Positions 25,058-34,164 of a stretch of DNA of 64,000 bases are shown here, in pieces (positions within the stretch are counted from its first letter, which is position 1; each line of letters opens with the position of its first letter). Source of the stretch: Actinophytocola algeriensis (GTDB lineage: Bacteria; Actinomycetota; Actinomycetes; Mycobacteriales; Pseudonocardiaceae). The stretch spans positions 741,126-805,125 of the forward strand of contig NZ_JACHJQ010000002.1 of the NCBI RefSeq assembly GCF_014203735.1. The letters are read 5' to 3'. The translations under genes and the position numbers were made by a program. The notes beneath the pieces were generated by a model. The model made no database searches, was not told the DNA's origin, and saw only the letters and a program-made list of their open reading frames with translations.

Positions 25058-26941
25058 GTGCGCGTGGACACCGCCCCCAGATCGACCTCCCCCGGATCGA
25101 AAGACGTGTCGCGCCGCAGCCTGCTGTGGGCCGCCGCCAGTGCCCCGGTCGTCGCCGCGACAGCGGGTGCCGCGGGCGCCGCCGCCGCGACGGCGACAAC
25201 CAGGGCCGGCGACCGCCCGGACGAGGACAGCCCGCGTTTCGCCGTCGCCGTGCTGCCCGACACCCAGTACCTCCTCGACGAGGGCGGGTCGGACCCGGAG
25301 CCGGTGCGTGCGGCGCTGGACTGGCTGGTGCGGGCTCGCGGCGAGGCGGGCATCGCGTTCATGACCCAGCTCGGCGACGTCACCGAGCACGGCACCGAGA
25401 CCGAGATGCGGCTCGCGGACCGCGTGTTCCGGACCGCCGACGGGAAGCTGCCCTACAGCGTCCTCGCCGGCAACCACGACGTGTCCGGCGACGACCAGCG
25501 CGGCGACACGCCCTACCTGCGCACGTTCGGCCCCCGGCGCTTCAGCAAGGACAAGACGTTCGGTGGCGCGTCACCCGACGGCTACCACCACTTCCACGTC
25601 GTGAAGGCGGGCGGCCGCCGGTGGCTGGTGCTCGCGATCGACTGGCGCGCGTCCGACGCGGGCATCGCGTGGGCGCAGCGGGTCATCGACACCCACGCCA
25701 CCCTGCCCGCGATCCTGACCACCCACGACCTGGTGTGGGCCGACGACGCCGGGCTGGCGCACCTGTCCGACAACGGGCAGCGGCTGTGGGACCGGCTGAT
25801 CCGCGGCAACGACCAGATCTTCCTCGCGCTCGGCGGGCACTACTGGCCGCCGGGGCGCACCACCATGACCAACGACCACGGCAACCCCGTGCACCTGCAC
25901 ATCACGAACTACCAGGACCGCTACTACGGCGGCGCCGGGATGGTGCGGCTCTACCACTTCGACCTGGTCCGCGACGTGATCGACGTCGAGACGTTCTCGC
26001 CGTGGCTGCGCGAGCGGGTCGCCGACAAGCCGTCGCTGCTCGAGGAGGAGACGGCGGAGCTGACCGGCGACGTCGACCGGTTCACCGTGCCCGTCGACTT
26101 CGGCACCAGGTTCGCCGGGTTCGCGCCGCCGGTGCTGCCCGCGCCGCGCCCGCCGCGTGCGGTGATGCCCCGCGGCACCGTGGCGTACTGGCGTTTCGAC
26201 CACACCGGGCTCGCGGGTGCGGGCACCGACGGCGCCCCGGTCCCGCCCGGCACGGTCGCGCGGGACCTGACCGGCAACGGCAACGACCTGAAGGCCGAGC
26301 TGCTGCACGCGAGCGGCCCCGGGGCGCTGACGTGGTCGGCGGAACACCACGACGACGCGCCCGCCCACGCGAGCCTGCGGTTCGACGGCGGCAAGCAACC
26401 CGACCGCGGCGCCGTGCTGCGCACCGGGCCGGGCGCGCCGGTCAACGCCATGCGCTTCGAGTCCGGCTACACCATCGAGACGTTCCTCAAGCTGCCGTCG
26501 CCGTTCACCGGCGACCACGCGTGGATGGGCATCCTCAGCTGGGAGGGCCGCGCCGGTGACGCCGGCAAGCACAGCGGCTGGTCCGACGACGAGCCGACCT
26601 GCAGCCTGAACCTGTCGGGCGAGCGGTTCCTGCAGTTCGTCGTGTACCCGGTGCCGGGGGACGCCGACCCCACGTCGTGGAGTCACGCCGTGCCCGTCGG
26701 CCACTGGATGCACGTGGCCGTGGTGAACGACGGCAGGCACACGACCATGTACGTCGACGGCTCCCGGATCGCCAGGAACGCGGCCGAGGAGTCCACCGGC
26801 ATCTCGACCCTCGGCAAACCGTTCGCGATCGGCGGCACCCAGTTCGCCGAGGCGTACGGACAGGGCTTCTTCGGGTGGATCGGCGACACCCGTGTCGTCG
26901 CCCGCGCACTGCGTCCCGACCAGTTCCTCACCGCGCGCTGA
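25058..26941 (+). CDS. Tat-exported calcineurin-like phosphoesterase with C-terminal LamG-like domain
   Basis: About 627 residues. A twin-arginine signal (SRRSLLWAAASAPVVAATAG) is followed by the metallophosphoesterase core: LPDTQYLL, FMTQLGDVTEHG, VLAGNHDVSG, ILTTHD and LGGHYW carry the two-metal ligands. The C-terminal 230 residues look like a concanavalin/LamG jelly roll (VAYWRFDHTG, then GYTIETFLKL and WMHVAVVNDGRHTTMYVDGS). Likely a secreted phosphatase or phosphodiesterase that binds a carbohydrate-like surface. GTG 25058 is one of several in-frame starts (24965, 25058, 25064); all keep the Tat motif. An intrinsic terminator follows 12 bp after the stop. Confidence 0.82.
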   Translation: MRVDTAPRSTSPGSKDVSRRSLLWAAASAPVVAATAGAAGAAAATATTRAGDRPDEDSPRFAVAVLPDTQYLLDEGGSDPEPVRAALDWLVRARGEAGIAFMTQLGDVTEHGTETEMRLADRVFRTADGKLPYSVLAGNHDVSGDDQRGDTPYLRTFGPRRFSKDKTFGGASPDGYHHFHVVKAGGRRWLVLAIDWRASDAGIAWAQRVIDTHATLPAILTTHDLVWADDAGLAHLSDNGQRLWDRLIRGNDQIFLALGGHYWPPGRTTMTNDHGNPVHLHITNYQDRYYGGAGMVRLYHFDLVRDVIDVETFSPWLRERVADKPSLLEEETAELTGDVDRFTVPVDFGTRFAGFAPPVLPAPRPPRAVMPRGTVAYWRFDHTGLAGAGTDGAPVPPGTVARDLTGNGNDLKAELLHASGPGALTWSAEHHDDAPAHASLRFDGGKQPDRGAVLRTGPGAPVNAMRFESGYTIETFLKLPSPFTGDHAWMGILSWEGRAGDAGKHSGWSDDEPTCSLNLSGERFLQFVVYPVPGDADPTSWSHAVPVGHWMHVAVVNDGRHTTMYVDGSRIARNAAEESTGISTLGKPFAIGGTQFAEAYGQGFFGWIGDTRVVARALRPDQFLTAR

Positions 26942-26953
26942 CGCGGTCTTCCC

Positions 26954-26993
26954 GAAGCGGTGCCCCGGCTCTCCCGGGGCACCGCTTCTTTAA
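26954..26993 (+). terminator. Intrinsic terminator of the phosphoesterase gene
   Basis: A perfect 15-bp stem (26954-26968 pairing with 26974-26988; arm GAAGCGGTGCCCCGG), a CTCTC loop and a following TTTAAT. It separates the phosphoesterase from the type VII locus that follows. Confidence 0.9.
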
Positions 26994-27150
26994 TGTGGAT
27001 CTTGAGGGTTGGGCCGCCCGCAGGAGGGGCGGTGTGTGAAGCTGTAGCCGCGCCGCACAGGAGCCGCGAAAAAAGTCGGCATTCGGTGAATCCGGATCGG
27101 GGTTCCGTGCGTCGGAGCCCGTGACAGTCCCGCGAGGGGGAAGCAGAACG

Positions 27151-27654
27151 ATGTCCGAGAACGACGACCGCAGGGCGCAGCTCGAGGCGCGCAACGCCGC
27201 CATGCGCGAGAACGTCGCCGCGCTGATGAGCGACCTGCGGCGCCGCACGTCCGATCTTGCCGACGCGCAGGCCAAGGCGAACGCGGTCACCGGCAAGGCC
27301 AGCTCAGAGGACGGACTGGTGCGCGCCGAGGTGAACCCGGCCGGCGTGCTCACCAACATCGAGTTCTCGTGGGCGGCGTTCGACCGCTACACCCCCGAGA
27401 CCCTGGCCAAGGCGGTGCTGCAGACCACGCAGGCCGCGGCCCGGTCGGCGCGGGAACAGGTCGAGGGCGCGCTGTCCCCGCTCACGGCGGACACCCCGGA
27501 CCTGTCCAACCTCTTCGAGGGCGCACCGTCGTTCACCGACCTGCTGCGCCCACCCGCCCCCGGCGACGCGGGCCAGGACGACGACCTGCCCTCGCGCCCA
27601 TCGCGGCGCGACGAGGACGACGACGACAGCGGCAGCATCTACGGGAGGGACTAG
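27151..27654 (+). CDS. YbaB/EbfC-like protein of a type VII secretion locus
   Basis: A 167-residue protein. A helical N-terminus (QLEARNAAMRENVAALMSDL) is followed by the YbaB-type strand-and-helix unit (SSEDGLVRAEVNPAGVLTNI), then an acidic disordered tail ending DDDDSGSIYGRD. YbaB proteins are small DNA-binding dimers. In actinomycetes, members with long acidic tails commonly precede WXG100 genes in ESX-type loci, where their role is unclear. ATG 27151 follows GAGGGGGAAGCAG. The WXG100 gene starts 7 bases after the stop. Confidence 0.78.
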   Translation: MSENDDRRAQLEARNAAMRENVAALMSDLRRRTSDLADAQAKANAVTGKASSEDGLVRAEVNPAGVLTNIEFSWAAFDRYTPETLAKAVLQTTQAAARSAREQVEGALSPLTADTPDLSNLFEGAPSFTDLLRPPAPGDAGQDDDLPSRPSRRDEDDDDSGSIYGRD

Positions 27655-27660
27655 GCCCCC

Positions 27661-27978
27661 ATGGCTGGTGGATTCAATGTCCAGACGGACCGGCTCCGGA
27701 GCGGAGCCGGTGGCTTCGGCGAGTCCGGGGACGCGCTGAGCCAGGCGGGGACCACCCTCGGCAGCGCGCTCGACGGCCAGGGCGAGTGCTGGGGCAACGA
27801 CGAGTCCGGTCAGTCCTTCGCCAAGGACTACGTGCCGAACTCGCAGAAGGTGCGTGACGCGTTCGGCTCACTCGCCGAGGCGCTGCAGGCGATCAAGACG
27901 GCGCTCGAGGAATCGGCGAACTCGTACGAGAACGTCGATGACCAGGGCGCCACAGAATACCGGGCAGTGGAAGGCTGA
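27661..27978 (+). CDS. WXG100-family (ESAT-6-like) protein
   Basis: A 105-residue two-helix protein with the central turn CWGNDESGQSF (Trp-x-Gly) and a C-terminal helix (RDAFGSLAEALQAIKTALEE) followed by SYENVDDQG, which resembles a YxxxD/E-type secretion tail. WXG100 proteins are substrates and chaperones of ESX/type VII secretion. It sits between the YbaB-like gene and the large toxin, and probably pairs with the WXG100-like N-terminus of that toxin for export. Confidence 0.85.
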   Translation: MAGGFNVQTDRLRSGAGGFGESGDALSQAGTTLGSALDGQGECWGNDESGQSFAKDYVPNSQKVRDAFGSLAEALQAIKTALEESANSYENVDDQGATEYRAVEG

Positions 27979-27982
27979 ACAG

Positions 27983-30900
27983 TTGTCGATCACCATCCCA
28001 CCAGAGATCACCTGGCTCTTCCCCATTGTCGTAGGGGAGAGCTGGCCGGAAGGCGACGAGGACAAGCTTCGTGCGCTCGGCGACGCCTGGCGTGCGGGGG
28101 GCGTCGACGTCGGCGAGGTCATCACGCAGGCGAAGACCGCCGCGGACCAGGCCATGGCCGGGATGGAAGGCGAAGCCGCCGACAAGTTCGAGCTGTACTG
28201 GAACCAGTTCGTCGAAGGCTCAGAGGCCTACCTGACGCAGCTCCAGGAAGCCTGCGAGGGCCTCGGCGACTCGTGTGACAACTGCGCGCTCGAGGTGGAG
28301 TACGCCAAGTACTCGATCATCGCCGCGTTGATCATGCTCGCGATCGAGATCGCCGCGCTGATCGCCGCCGCCTTCGGCACCTTCGGCGCGTCCACGGCCG
28401 GCATCCCGATCGCGCAGGCCGCCACGCGCATCACCGTCCAGATGATCTTCCGCCGTCTGATCATGGCCATCCTCAAGGAGGTCCTGATCGAGGTCGGCAT
28501 CGACGTCGCCATCCAGGGCCTGCAGATGGCCAAGGGCGACCGCACCAGCTGGGACTGGAACAAGACCGGCGGTGCCGCGCTCTCCGGCGCCATCTCGGGC
28601 GCCATCGGCGGCGGCATGGACTTCATCCCGACCCGCGCGACCGGCCTCGGCGGCAACATCGCGGAAGGCGCCGTCCGCGGCGGCGTCGAGGGTGTCGCGT
28701 CCACGGTGGCCACGGCCGCGATCACCGGCCAGGACATCACCGGCGGCGACCTGCTCCGCGCGGGTGTCTCCGGCGGCGTCGGCGGCGGCATCGGTGGCGC
28801 GAAGACCCACTTCGACACGCCGACGGTGAACACGCCGGACAGCTCGAACATCCCCGGCTCTCCCGGTTCGCCGGGCACTCCGCCTCCTGGGTCGCCAGGA
28901 TCACCGTCCTCGCCGCCGCCGTCGTCCCCCGGGTCGTCCGGCCCGCCGGACGGTCCTGGTTCGTCGACGCCGCCGCCGGGTGCGCCGGGGAACCGGAACC
29001 CGGACAGCACGACGTCGGCCAGCGGTCTCACGCCGCCGCCGGACGGGCCGGGTAGCTCGAACGCGCCCGGGTCCGGTGCGCCGCCTCGGCTGCCGATGAC
29101 CGGGCCTGGTGACGGGCCTGGGCAGAACTCGCCGAGCGGGTTCAACGGTGGTCAGCAGGGTGGCGGGCCGTCGCAGTCGCCGGGGGGTGCGCCCCGGCCG
29201 GGTGGTCCCGCACCGAGTTCGGCGAGCGGCTACTCGAGCCCCGGCGGTTCGACTCCGGGTGGCTCGACCCCTGGCAGTTCCTCGCCGGGCAACTCTTCTC
29301 CGGGTAACTCGTCGCCAGGCAACTCGTCGCCAGGCAACTCGTCCCCGGGCAACTCCTCGCCGGGCAACTCGTCCCCGGGCAACTCGTCCCCGGGCAACTC
29401 GTCGCCAGGCAACTCGTCCCCAGGCAACTCTTCTCCTGGCAGTTCGAGCCCTGGCAACTCCGCTCCGGGTAGCTCCACCCCTGGTAGCTCCAGTCCGGGT
29501 GGACTGGGCAGCTCGACGCCGGGCGGTCCCGGCTCTGGCGGCCCGACTCCTGGTGGCCCGACTCCTGGTGGCCCGACTCCTGGCGGTCCCACGCCTGGTG
29601 GTCCCACGCCTGGTGGCCCGACGCCCAACAACCTGAACGCAGGCGGGCCGCCGCCCGGTGGTCCTACCCCAGGTGGTCCGATGCCTGGTGGTCCCACTCC
29701 CGGCGGCCCGACTCCTGGTGGTCCGAGCGCGGGTGGCCCCATGCCGGGCGGCCCGACTCCTGGTGGCCCCACGCCCGGTGGTCCGACCCCTGGTGGTCTC
29801 CCCTCCGGCGGGCCGGGTGGTCCGACGCCGAACTCTGGCAACTTCGGCCCGACCGGCGGCTACAACACCGGCAGCTACAACACCGGCAACGGCTTCAACT
29901 CCCCCGGCGACGGCCCAGGCGGCAACAACCAGGGTGGCGGAGGCCCGATGGGTGGCGCACCCATGGGCGGCCCCGGCAGCGGTGGCCCCGGCGGCCGTCA
30001 GAACGAGGGAAGCTCCTTCACCACCACGGGTGCCAGCACCGCGAGCCCGTCCGCGTTCGCCGACACCGGTTCGTTCAGCGACACCCGCGGCAGTGGACCC
30101 TCCGACCGGATGCCCGACCAGCGCGGCGGCGTCCCCCAGCAGCCGAACCAGGGCTTCGCGGGCCCACCGCCGGCGGCAGGTTTCGGCGGCCCGCAGCAGG
30201 GTGGACCCGCACCGCAGTCGGGTGGACCGGCACCGCAGTCGGGTGGCCCGCGGCCGGAGTTCGGCCCCGGTGCACGCCCGTTCGGCCCCGGCGCCAACCC
30301 CAACGCCGGACAGGGCTTCGGCCCCCGTCCGGACGCAGGCGGTCCTCGCCCGGAGGCGCTGAACCGTCCGCCCCAGGCCGGTCAGCCCCACCCGGGCACC
30401 CAGCCCGGCGGCCCGGCCCCACGCCCGGACGCAGGCCCCCGCCCCGACGGGAACCGGCCGGACGCCACAGCCCGACCGGACACCGGAACCCGCCCCGACG
30501 GGTCCCGTCCCGACGCCGGAGCCCGGCCGGACGGTGCTCGGCCCAACGGCAGCACCCCTGCCCGACCCGACGCCGGTCCCCGTCCCGACGCGGGGACCCG
30601 CCCGGACGGCAGCCGTTCCGATGGCGGTCGTCCCGACGCGAGCACCCGTCCCGACGGCACCCGCCCTGACGGCACCCGGCCCGACGCGAACACGCGCCCG
30701 GACACCAGCCGCCCAGACGGAACACGCCCCGATGGCGGCCGACCCCACGCCAGCACCCGTCCGGACACCACCCGCCCAGACGGAACGCGGCCCGACGGCA
30801 GCAACGCCCCCGCTCGACCGGACGCCACGGCCCTCCCCGACACGGACACCCGTCCGGACGGCAGCCGTCCCGACAGCACCGGGCCCGACCGGTCTCCGGA

Positions 30901-33646
30901 ACCGGACGTCTCCCGCTCCCCGGACCAGCCCATCAACGGCGAGGACTCCGACGGGCCCACCCCGGACACCGACGGTCCGGACCCCGACACCAGCACCACC
31001 GACAGCACGGACACCGACACCCCGCCGATCAAGGGTGAGACCGACGACGGCCCGCCGGTCGACGAAGAGGGTGTGCCGCTCAACTACCTCGGCAACCGCC
31101 AGGGTGAGCACAGGTTCGCCGACATGGGCGAGTACATCCCGATGGGCGGCGACCGCTCCAACGGGATGGGCAGCTACGACCAGCGCGTGGCCCCGCTGAT
31201 CTCCGACCACAACCCGTGGGGCGAGCACGGCTCGCGCGACGAGTTCAACGCGCACCACCGGCCCGACGGCACCTTCAAGACCAACAAGTGGCCCGACAAC
31301 GACGGTGCGGTGCCGGGCTCGGAACGGCAGGTCACGCTGCCCCCGGGCACGGTGCTCGACCGCTTCGGCGCCGAGAGCGGCCGGTTCCTCTCGCCGCTGG
31401 GCACGGACGGGCAGCCGTACCACTACCGCGACCGGGCGATCTTCCCGGACAACGCCGAGGTCGGCTACCACGTGTACGTCGTCGACGACCCGAACGGGCT
31501 GCCCGGCGAGCTGGCCGACGTGGCACCGGCACTCGGGCAGCCCGGCGGCGGGCGGCAGTTCACGCTGCCGGAGGACGTCAAGCTCCAGCAGCTGATCAAC
31601 GACGGCACCCTCCGCGAGGTCCACGTGCCGCCCACCGACGGGCGGGTGCTGCCGGACTCGTTCGGCCGGGACAACGGGGACGGCACGCAGAACACCGACA
31701 CCGTCTCCGTGGACGACGCCCACAACGGTGTCGACCCCACGCCGGACACCGACACGAGCACGCCGGCCACCGACACGCCACCGCTGTCGGACAACCTGCG
31801 GCCGGTCGCGGACAACAGCAGTTTCCGCACCCCGGCGGGTGGCGCGCTGTTCGACCCGTCGGACGTCCGCACCCGCAACGCGGCGAACGCCGTGGCGCCG
31901 ATCGACGGGCACTTCATCCTCGACGTGCACAGCGACGGGCAGCACGCGATCGTCAACGGTCAGCAGCTGAACGGCGCGGACCTCGCCGACCTGGCCCGCC
32001 ACCTGGGCTGGAACGGCACCGACCCGATCATCCTCAACGGGTGTGAGGCGGGCAGGAGCCCCGACGGGCTGGCCGCCGACCTCGCGCGGGCGTCCAACGC
32101 GCAGGTCATCGCCCCGACCGAGCGGTCGTGGTCCGGTGAGCAGAACACCACGCCGTACTCGTCCAGCGTGGACAGCGTGGACGACCGGGGCCGGGCCCGG
32201 CCGACCATCCCGCCGGACGGCGGCTGGCGGTCGTTCGACCCCGACGGGAACGTGCGCGACGCGGGCCACAACGGCCTGCCCGTCGACAACCGGCCACCGG
32301 CCACACCGGGTGACGGCCCGGCCCCCGGCGACGGTCCCGCGCCCAGCGACGCCCCGGACCCGGGCGATCGCCCGGACGGCACCGACCGCACGGACGGCAC
32401 GGACGGCACGGACGGCACCACGCCTGGCGACGCGACACCGCCGACGGACCCGCGCCAGCCGATCCAGCACGGCGGCGACGTCGACCGCGGCCGGATCCAG
32501 TCGCCGTGGAACCCGCCGACGGTCACCGACCCCAGTGCGCCGCACACGATCAACGTCGACAACAACGCGGCCGCGGCGGCCAACCCGAACGACCCGCACC
32601 GCCCGCTGCGGCACGGCGAGCGGCTGATCGGGCGGGACGGGCTCACGCCCAACTCGCAGTACAACGTCCCGGGCCGGGGCACGTACTACACCGACGGGAC
32701 CGGCACGATCACGCACGCCGACCTCGAGGTGTCGAACACGCGCGACGGGCTCAAGGCCGGCGGGGCGGACGAGAACCCGGACGCGTCGTACCCGGAGCCG
32801 AACACGACCTACCGGGTCGACGTGGGCGGTTCCCAGCACGTCTACACCACCGACGACGCCGGCCTGCCGCCCCGCTACACGCAGTGGAACCCGCCGCAGA
32901 CCCCCGGTGGCACCCATCCGTTCCCGTCGGCCGACCCGAACCTCTCGCCGGCCGACGACCGGGTGCGCCCGCCGACCCGCACCGACCCGCTGTCCGACCG
33001 GACCGGCTGGCCGCCGAACTCCCAGATCGTCCACACGTCGAACGGCAGGACGACCACGCTCTACACCGGCGACGCCGACCCGAACACGGGCACGGCGGGG
33101 GTCGTGGCGATCGACACGTGGTCGAGCCCGGGCAACGGGGCCAACAACAACGTGCTCGTCGCCGACCTCAACCCGGAGCTCAACAACCTGCCGCCGAACA
33201 CGGTCACCAGGATCAACGGTCAGGACGTCTACGTGACGAACGACCACGGGGTGACCTTCCACGCGACCGACGAACGCACCTACGGCCACTCCGCGCCACG
33301 CAGCCAGGAAGCACAGGACCTGATCGCGGCGCTGGGTTCCGGCACGGACGGTGGGCACATCCGGCCGACCGCGGCCGACGGCGCACCCGACGCGCGGAAC
33401 CAGTTCCCGCAGGACAGCGACGAGAACCGGCCGCAGAAGGGCCAGCCGTCCAGGGAGACCTGGTACGGCCAGGACCGGGAGGCCGGGCGCGAGCAGAACC
33501 GCGGCACCGACCACCTGTGGCACGACCTCGAGACGGAAGGCTCGCACGCCGCCAACCCGTCTCAACCCACGGCGGTGCACGAGCGGTGGGTCATGCGGGA
33601 CAGCAGTGGCAGGATCAGGCTGCACTTCCGGCGTTACGACAACTAG
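27983..33646 (+). CDS. 1887-residue type VII polymorphic toxin: WXG100-like head, repeat stalk, TNT, caspase-like and nuclease domains
   Basis: TTG start, 4 bp after the WXG100 stop, behind GGAAGG. N-terminus PPEITWLFPIVVGESWPEGD is the WXG100-like head of actinomycete type VII toxins; a hydrophobic segment lies near residues 108-145. Residues 290-1030 are low-complexity stalk (PGNSS, GGPTP and RPDG repeats). Residues ~1080-1215 match the TNT NAD-glycohydrolase domain: LPPGTVLDRFG (Arg1127) and FGQPGGG-like LGQPGGG with Gln1186. Residues ~1300-1375 look caspase/C80-like: His1316 (LDVHSDG), Cys1354 (LNGCEAG). Four PN[ST]-x-Y units near 1556, 1606, 1678 and 1738 precede a C-terminal NS_2-type DNA/RNA nuclease with DGGHIRP (His1792) and Asn1806. 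The TNT match is the firmest; protease and nuclease calls are motif-level. An immunity-like gene follows. Confidence 0.78.
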   Translation: MSITIPPEITWLFPIVVGESWPEGDEDKLRALGDAWRAGGVDVGEVITQAKTAADQAMAGMEGEAADKFELYWNQFVEGSEAYLTQLQEACEGLGDSCDNCALEVEYAKYSIIAALIMLAIEIAALIAAAFGTFGASTAGIPIAQAATRITVQMIFRRLIMAILKEVLIEVGIDVAIQGLQMAKGDRTSWDWNKTGGAALSGAISGAIGGGMDFIPTRATGLGGNIAEGAVRGGVEGVASTVATAAITGQDITGGDLLRAGVSGGVGGGIGGAKTHFDTPTVNTPDSSNIPGSPGSPGTPPPGSPGSPSSPPPSSPGSSGPPDGPGSSTPPPGAPGNRNPDSTTSASGLTPPPDGPGSSNAPGSGAPPRLPMTGPGDGPGQNSPSGFNGGQQGGGPSQSPGGAPRPGGPAPSSASGYSSPGGSTPGGSTPGSSSPGNSSPGNSSPGNSSPGNSSPGNSSPGNSSPGNSSPGNSSPGNSSPGNSSPGSSSPGNSAPGSSTPGSSSPGGLGSSTPGGPGSGGPTPGGPTPGGPTPGGPTPGGPTPGGPTPNNLNAGGPPPGGPTPGGPMPGGPTPGGPTPGGPSAGGPMPGGPTPGGPTPGGPTPGGLPSGGPGGPTPNSGNFGPTGGYNTGSYNTGNGFNSPGDGPGGNNQGGGGPMGGAPMGGPGSGGPGGRQNEGSSFTTTGASTASPSAFADTGSFSDTRGSGPSDRMPDQRGGVPQQPNQGFAGPPPAAGFGGPQQGGPAPQSGGPAPQSGGPRPEFGPGARPFGPGANPNAGQGFGPRPDAGGPRPEALNRPPQAGQPHPGTQPGGPAPRPDAGPRPDGNRPDATARPDTGTRPDGSRPDAGARPDGARPNGSTPARPDAGPRPDAGTRPDGSRSDGGRPDASTRPDGTRPDGTRPDANTRPDTSRPDGTRPDGGRPHASTRPDTTRPDGTRPDGSNAPARPDATALPDTDTRPDGSRPDSTGPDRSPEPDVSRSPDQPINGEDSDGPTPDTDGPDPDTSTTDSTDTDTPPIKGETDDGPPVDEEGVPLNYLGNRQGEHRFADMGEYIPMGGDRSNGMGSYDQRVAPLISDHNPWGEHGSRDEFNAHHRPDGTFKTNKWPDNDGAVPGSERQVTLPPGTVLDRFGAESGRFLSPLGTDGQPYHYRDRAIFPDNAEVGYHVYVVDDPNGLPGELADVAPALGQPGGGRQFTLPEDVKLQQLINDGTLREVHVPPTDGRVLPDSFGRDNGDGTQNTDTVSVDDAHNGVDPTPDTDTSTPATDTPPLSDNLRPVADNSSFRTPAGGALFDPSDVRTRNAANAVAPIDGHFILDVHSDGQHAIVNGQQLNGADLADLARHLGWNGTDPIILNGCEAGRSPDGLAADLARASNAQVIAPTERSWSGEQNTTPYSSSVDSVDDRGRARPTIPPDGGWRSFDPDGNVRDAGHNGLPVDNRPPATPGDGPAPGDGPAPSDAPDPGDRPDGTDRTDGTDGTDGTTPGDATPPTDPRQPIQHGGDVDRGRIQSPWNPPTVTDPSAPHTINVDNNAAAAANPNDPHRPLRHGERLIGRDGLTPNSQYNVPGRGTYYTDGTGTITHADLEVSNTRDGLKAGGADENPDASYPEPNTTYRVDVGGSQHVYTTDDAGLPPRYTQWNPPQTPGGTHPFPSADPNLSPADDRVRPPTRTDPLSDRTGWPPNSQIVHTSNGRTTTLYTGDADPNTGTAGVVAIDTWSSPGNGANNNVLVADLNPELNNLPPNTVTRINGQDVYVTNDHGVTFHATDERTYGHSAPRSQEAQDLIAALGSGTDGGHIRPTAADGAPDARNQFPQDSDENRPQKGQPSRETWYGQDREAGREQNRGTDHLWHDLETEGSHAANPSQPTAVHERWVMRDSSGRIRLHFRRYDN
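29252..29510 (+). repeat. 15-bp tandem repeats encoding PGNSS
   Basis: More than a dozen copies of a 15-bp unit (CCGGGCAACTCGTCG and close variants) encode Pro-Gly-Asn-Ser-Ser. The copies differ mainly at third positions, so the tract is an expanding, selected stalk within the toxin gene. Confidence 0.85.
29520..29820 (+). repeat. 15-bp tandem repeats encoding GGPTP
   Basis: About 18 copies of a unit such as GGTGGCCCGACTCCT encode Gly-Gly-Pro-Thr-Pro with occasional Met, Ser or Asn substitutions. Directly follows the PGNSS tract. Confidence 0.85.
30420..30870 (+). repeat. RPDG/RPDA/RPDT-type repeats
   Basis: An irregular array of Arg-Pro-Asp-(Gly/Ala/Thr) units separated by Thr, Ser, Asn or Gly, giving a charged stiff linker just before the TNT domain. 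The opposite strand is open for over 1700 codons here, but only as a mirror of this composition. Confidence 0.8.
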
Positions 33647-33664
33647 CAGGAGAATCGCGACACG

Positions 33665-34132
33665 ATGTCTGAGCCCTGGGACGAGCAGGCCCGCCAGAAG
33701 CGGTACGAGGAGCTGCTGCAGCAGATCGGTGCGGCGCTGATCGGCACCGCACCGCAGGGGTGGCGCCGGATCGACCTGATCGCGAAGATCGTCGAGGGGG
33801 TGCAGGACTTCGGCCTCACGGTGATCATGTCCGACATGTCCACCCCCGAGGTCGAGCCACCCGCCACGGCCGGGCAGGCGCTGCTGGAGCTGCGGAAGCT
33901 GATGTACGACCAGCAGCGTGGCGCGTGGCTGTCGGCGAGGTACGTGATCAACCCACCGGGTGAGTTCCGTATCTTCTACAACTACGACCACGACCCGCTG
34001 TGGGAGCCACCGATCCAGCCCGCGTTCTTCGAGCGTGACCTCACGACCTATCCGCGGCCCGCGGAGGCGGTCCCCGGCTGGCTCCGGCGCACGATCGAAC
34101 AGGCCAGGACAGGCCAACCGGAAACGAACTGA
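33665..34132 (+). CDS. YezG-like immunity protein
   Basis: A 155-residue soluble protein. The N-terminal helix RYEELLQQIGAALIGTAPQGW, the central LRKLMYDQQRGAWLSARY and the C-terminal NYDHDPLWEPP ... DLTTYPR follow the layout of YezG-family immunity proteins. In Bacillus, YezG neutralises the nuclease tip of the LXG toxin YeeF. Position immediately after a toxin with a nuclease-like C-terminus (18 bp gap, GGAG ribosome site) supports an antitoxin role. The family assignment rests on remembered pattern only. Confidence 0.68.
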   Translation: MSEPWDEQARQKRYEELLQQIGAALIGTAPQGWRRIDLIAKIVEGVQDFGLTVIMSDMSTPEVEPPATAGQALLELRKLMYDQQRGAWLSARYVINPPGEFRIFYNYDHDPLWEPPIQPAFFERDLTTYPRPAEAVPGWLRRTIEQARTGQPETN

Positions 34133-34164
34133 CCTCGCCTCGCCTGGTAGGAGGACCTCCTTTC

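Noticed and set aside
28901..34117. A minus-strand open frame of over 1700 codons opposite the large toxin
   Set aside because: It mirrors the GC-rich repeat composition of the toxin gene, has no ribosome site or recognisable domain, and the plus-strand frame carries all the motifs.
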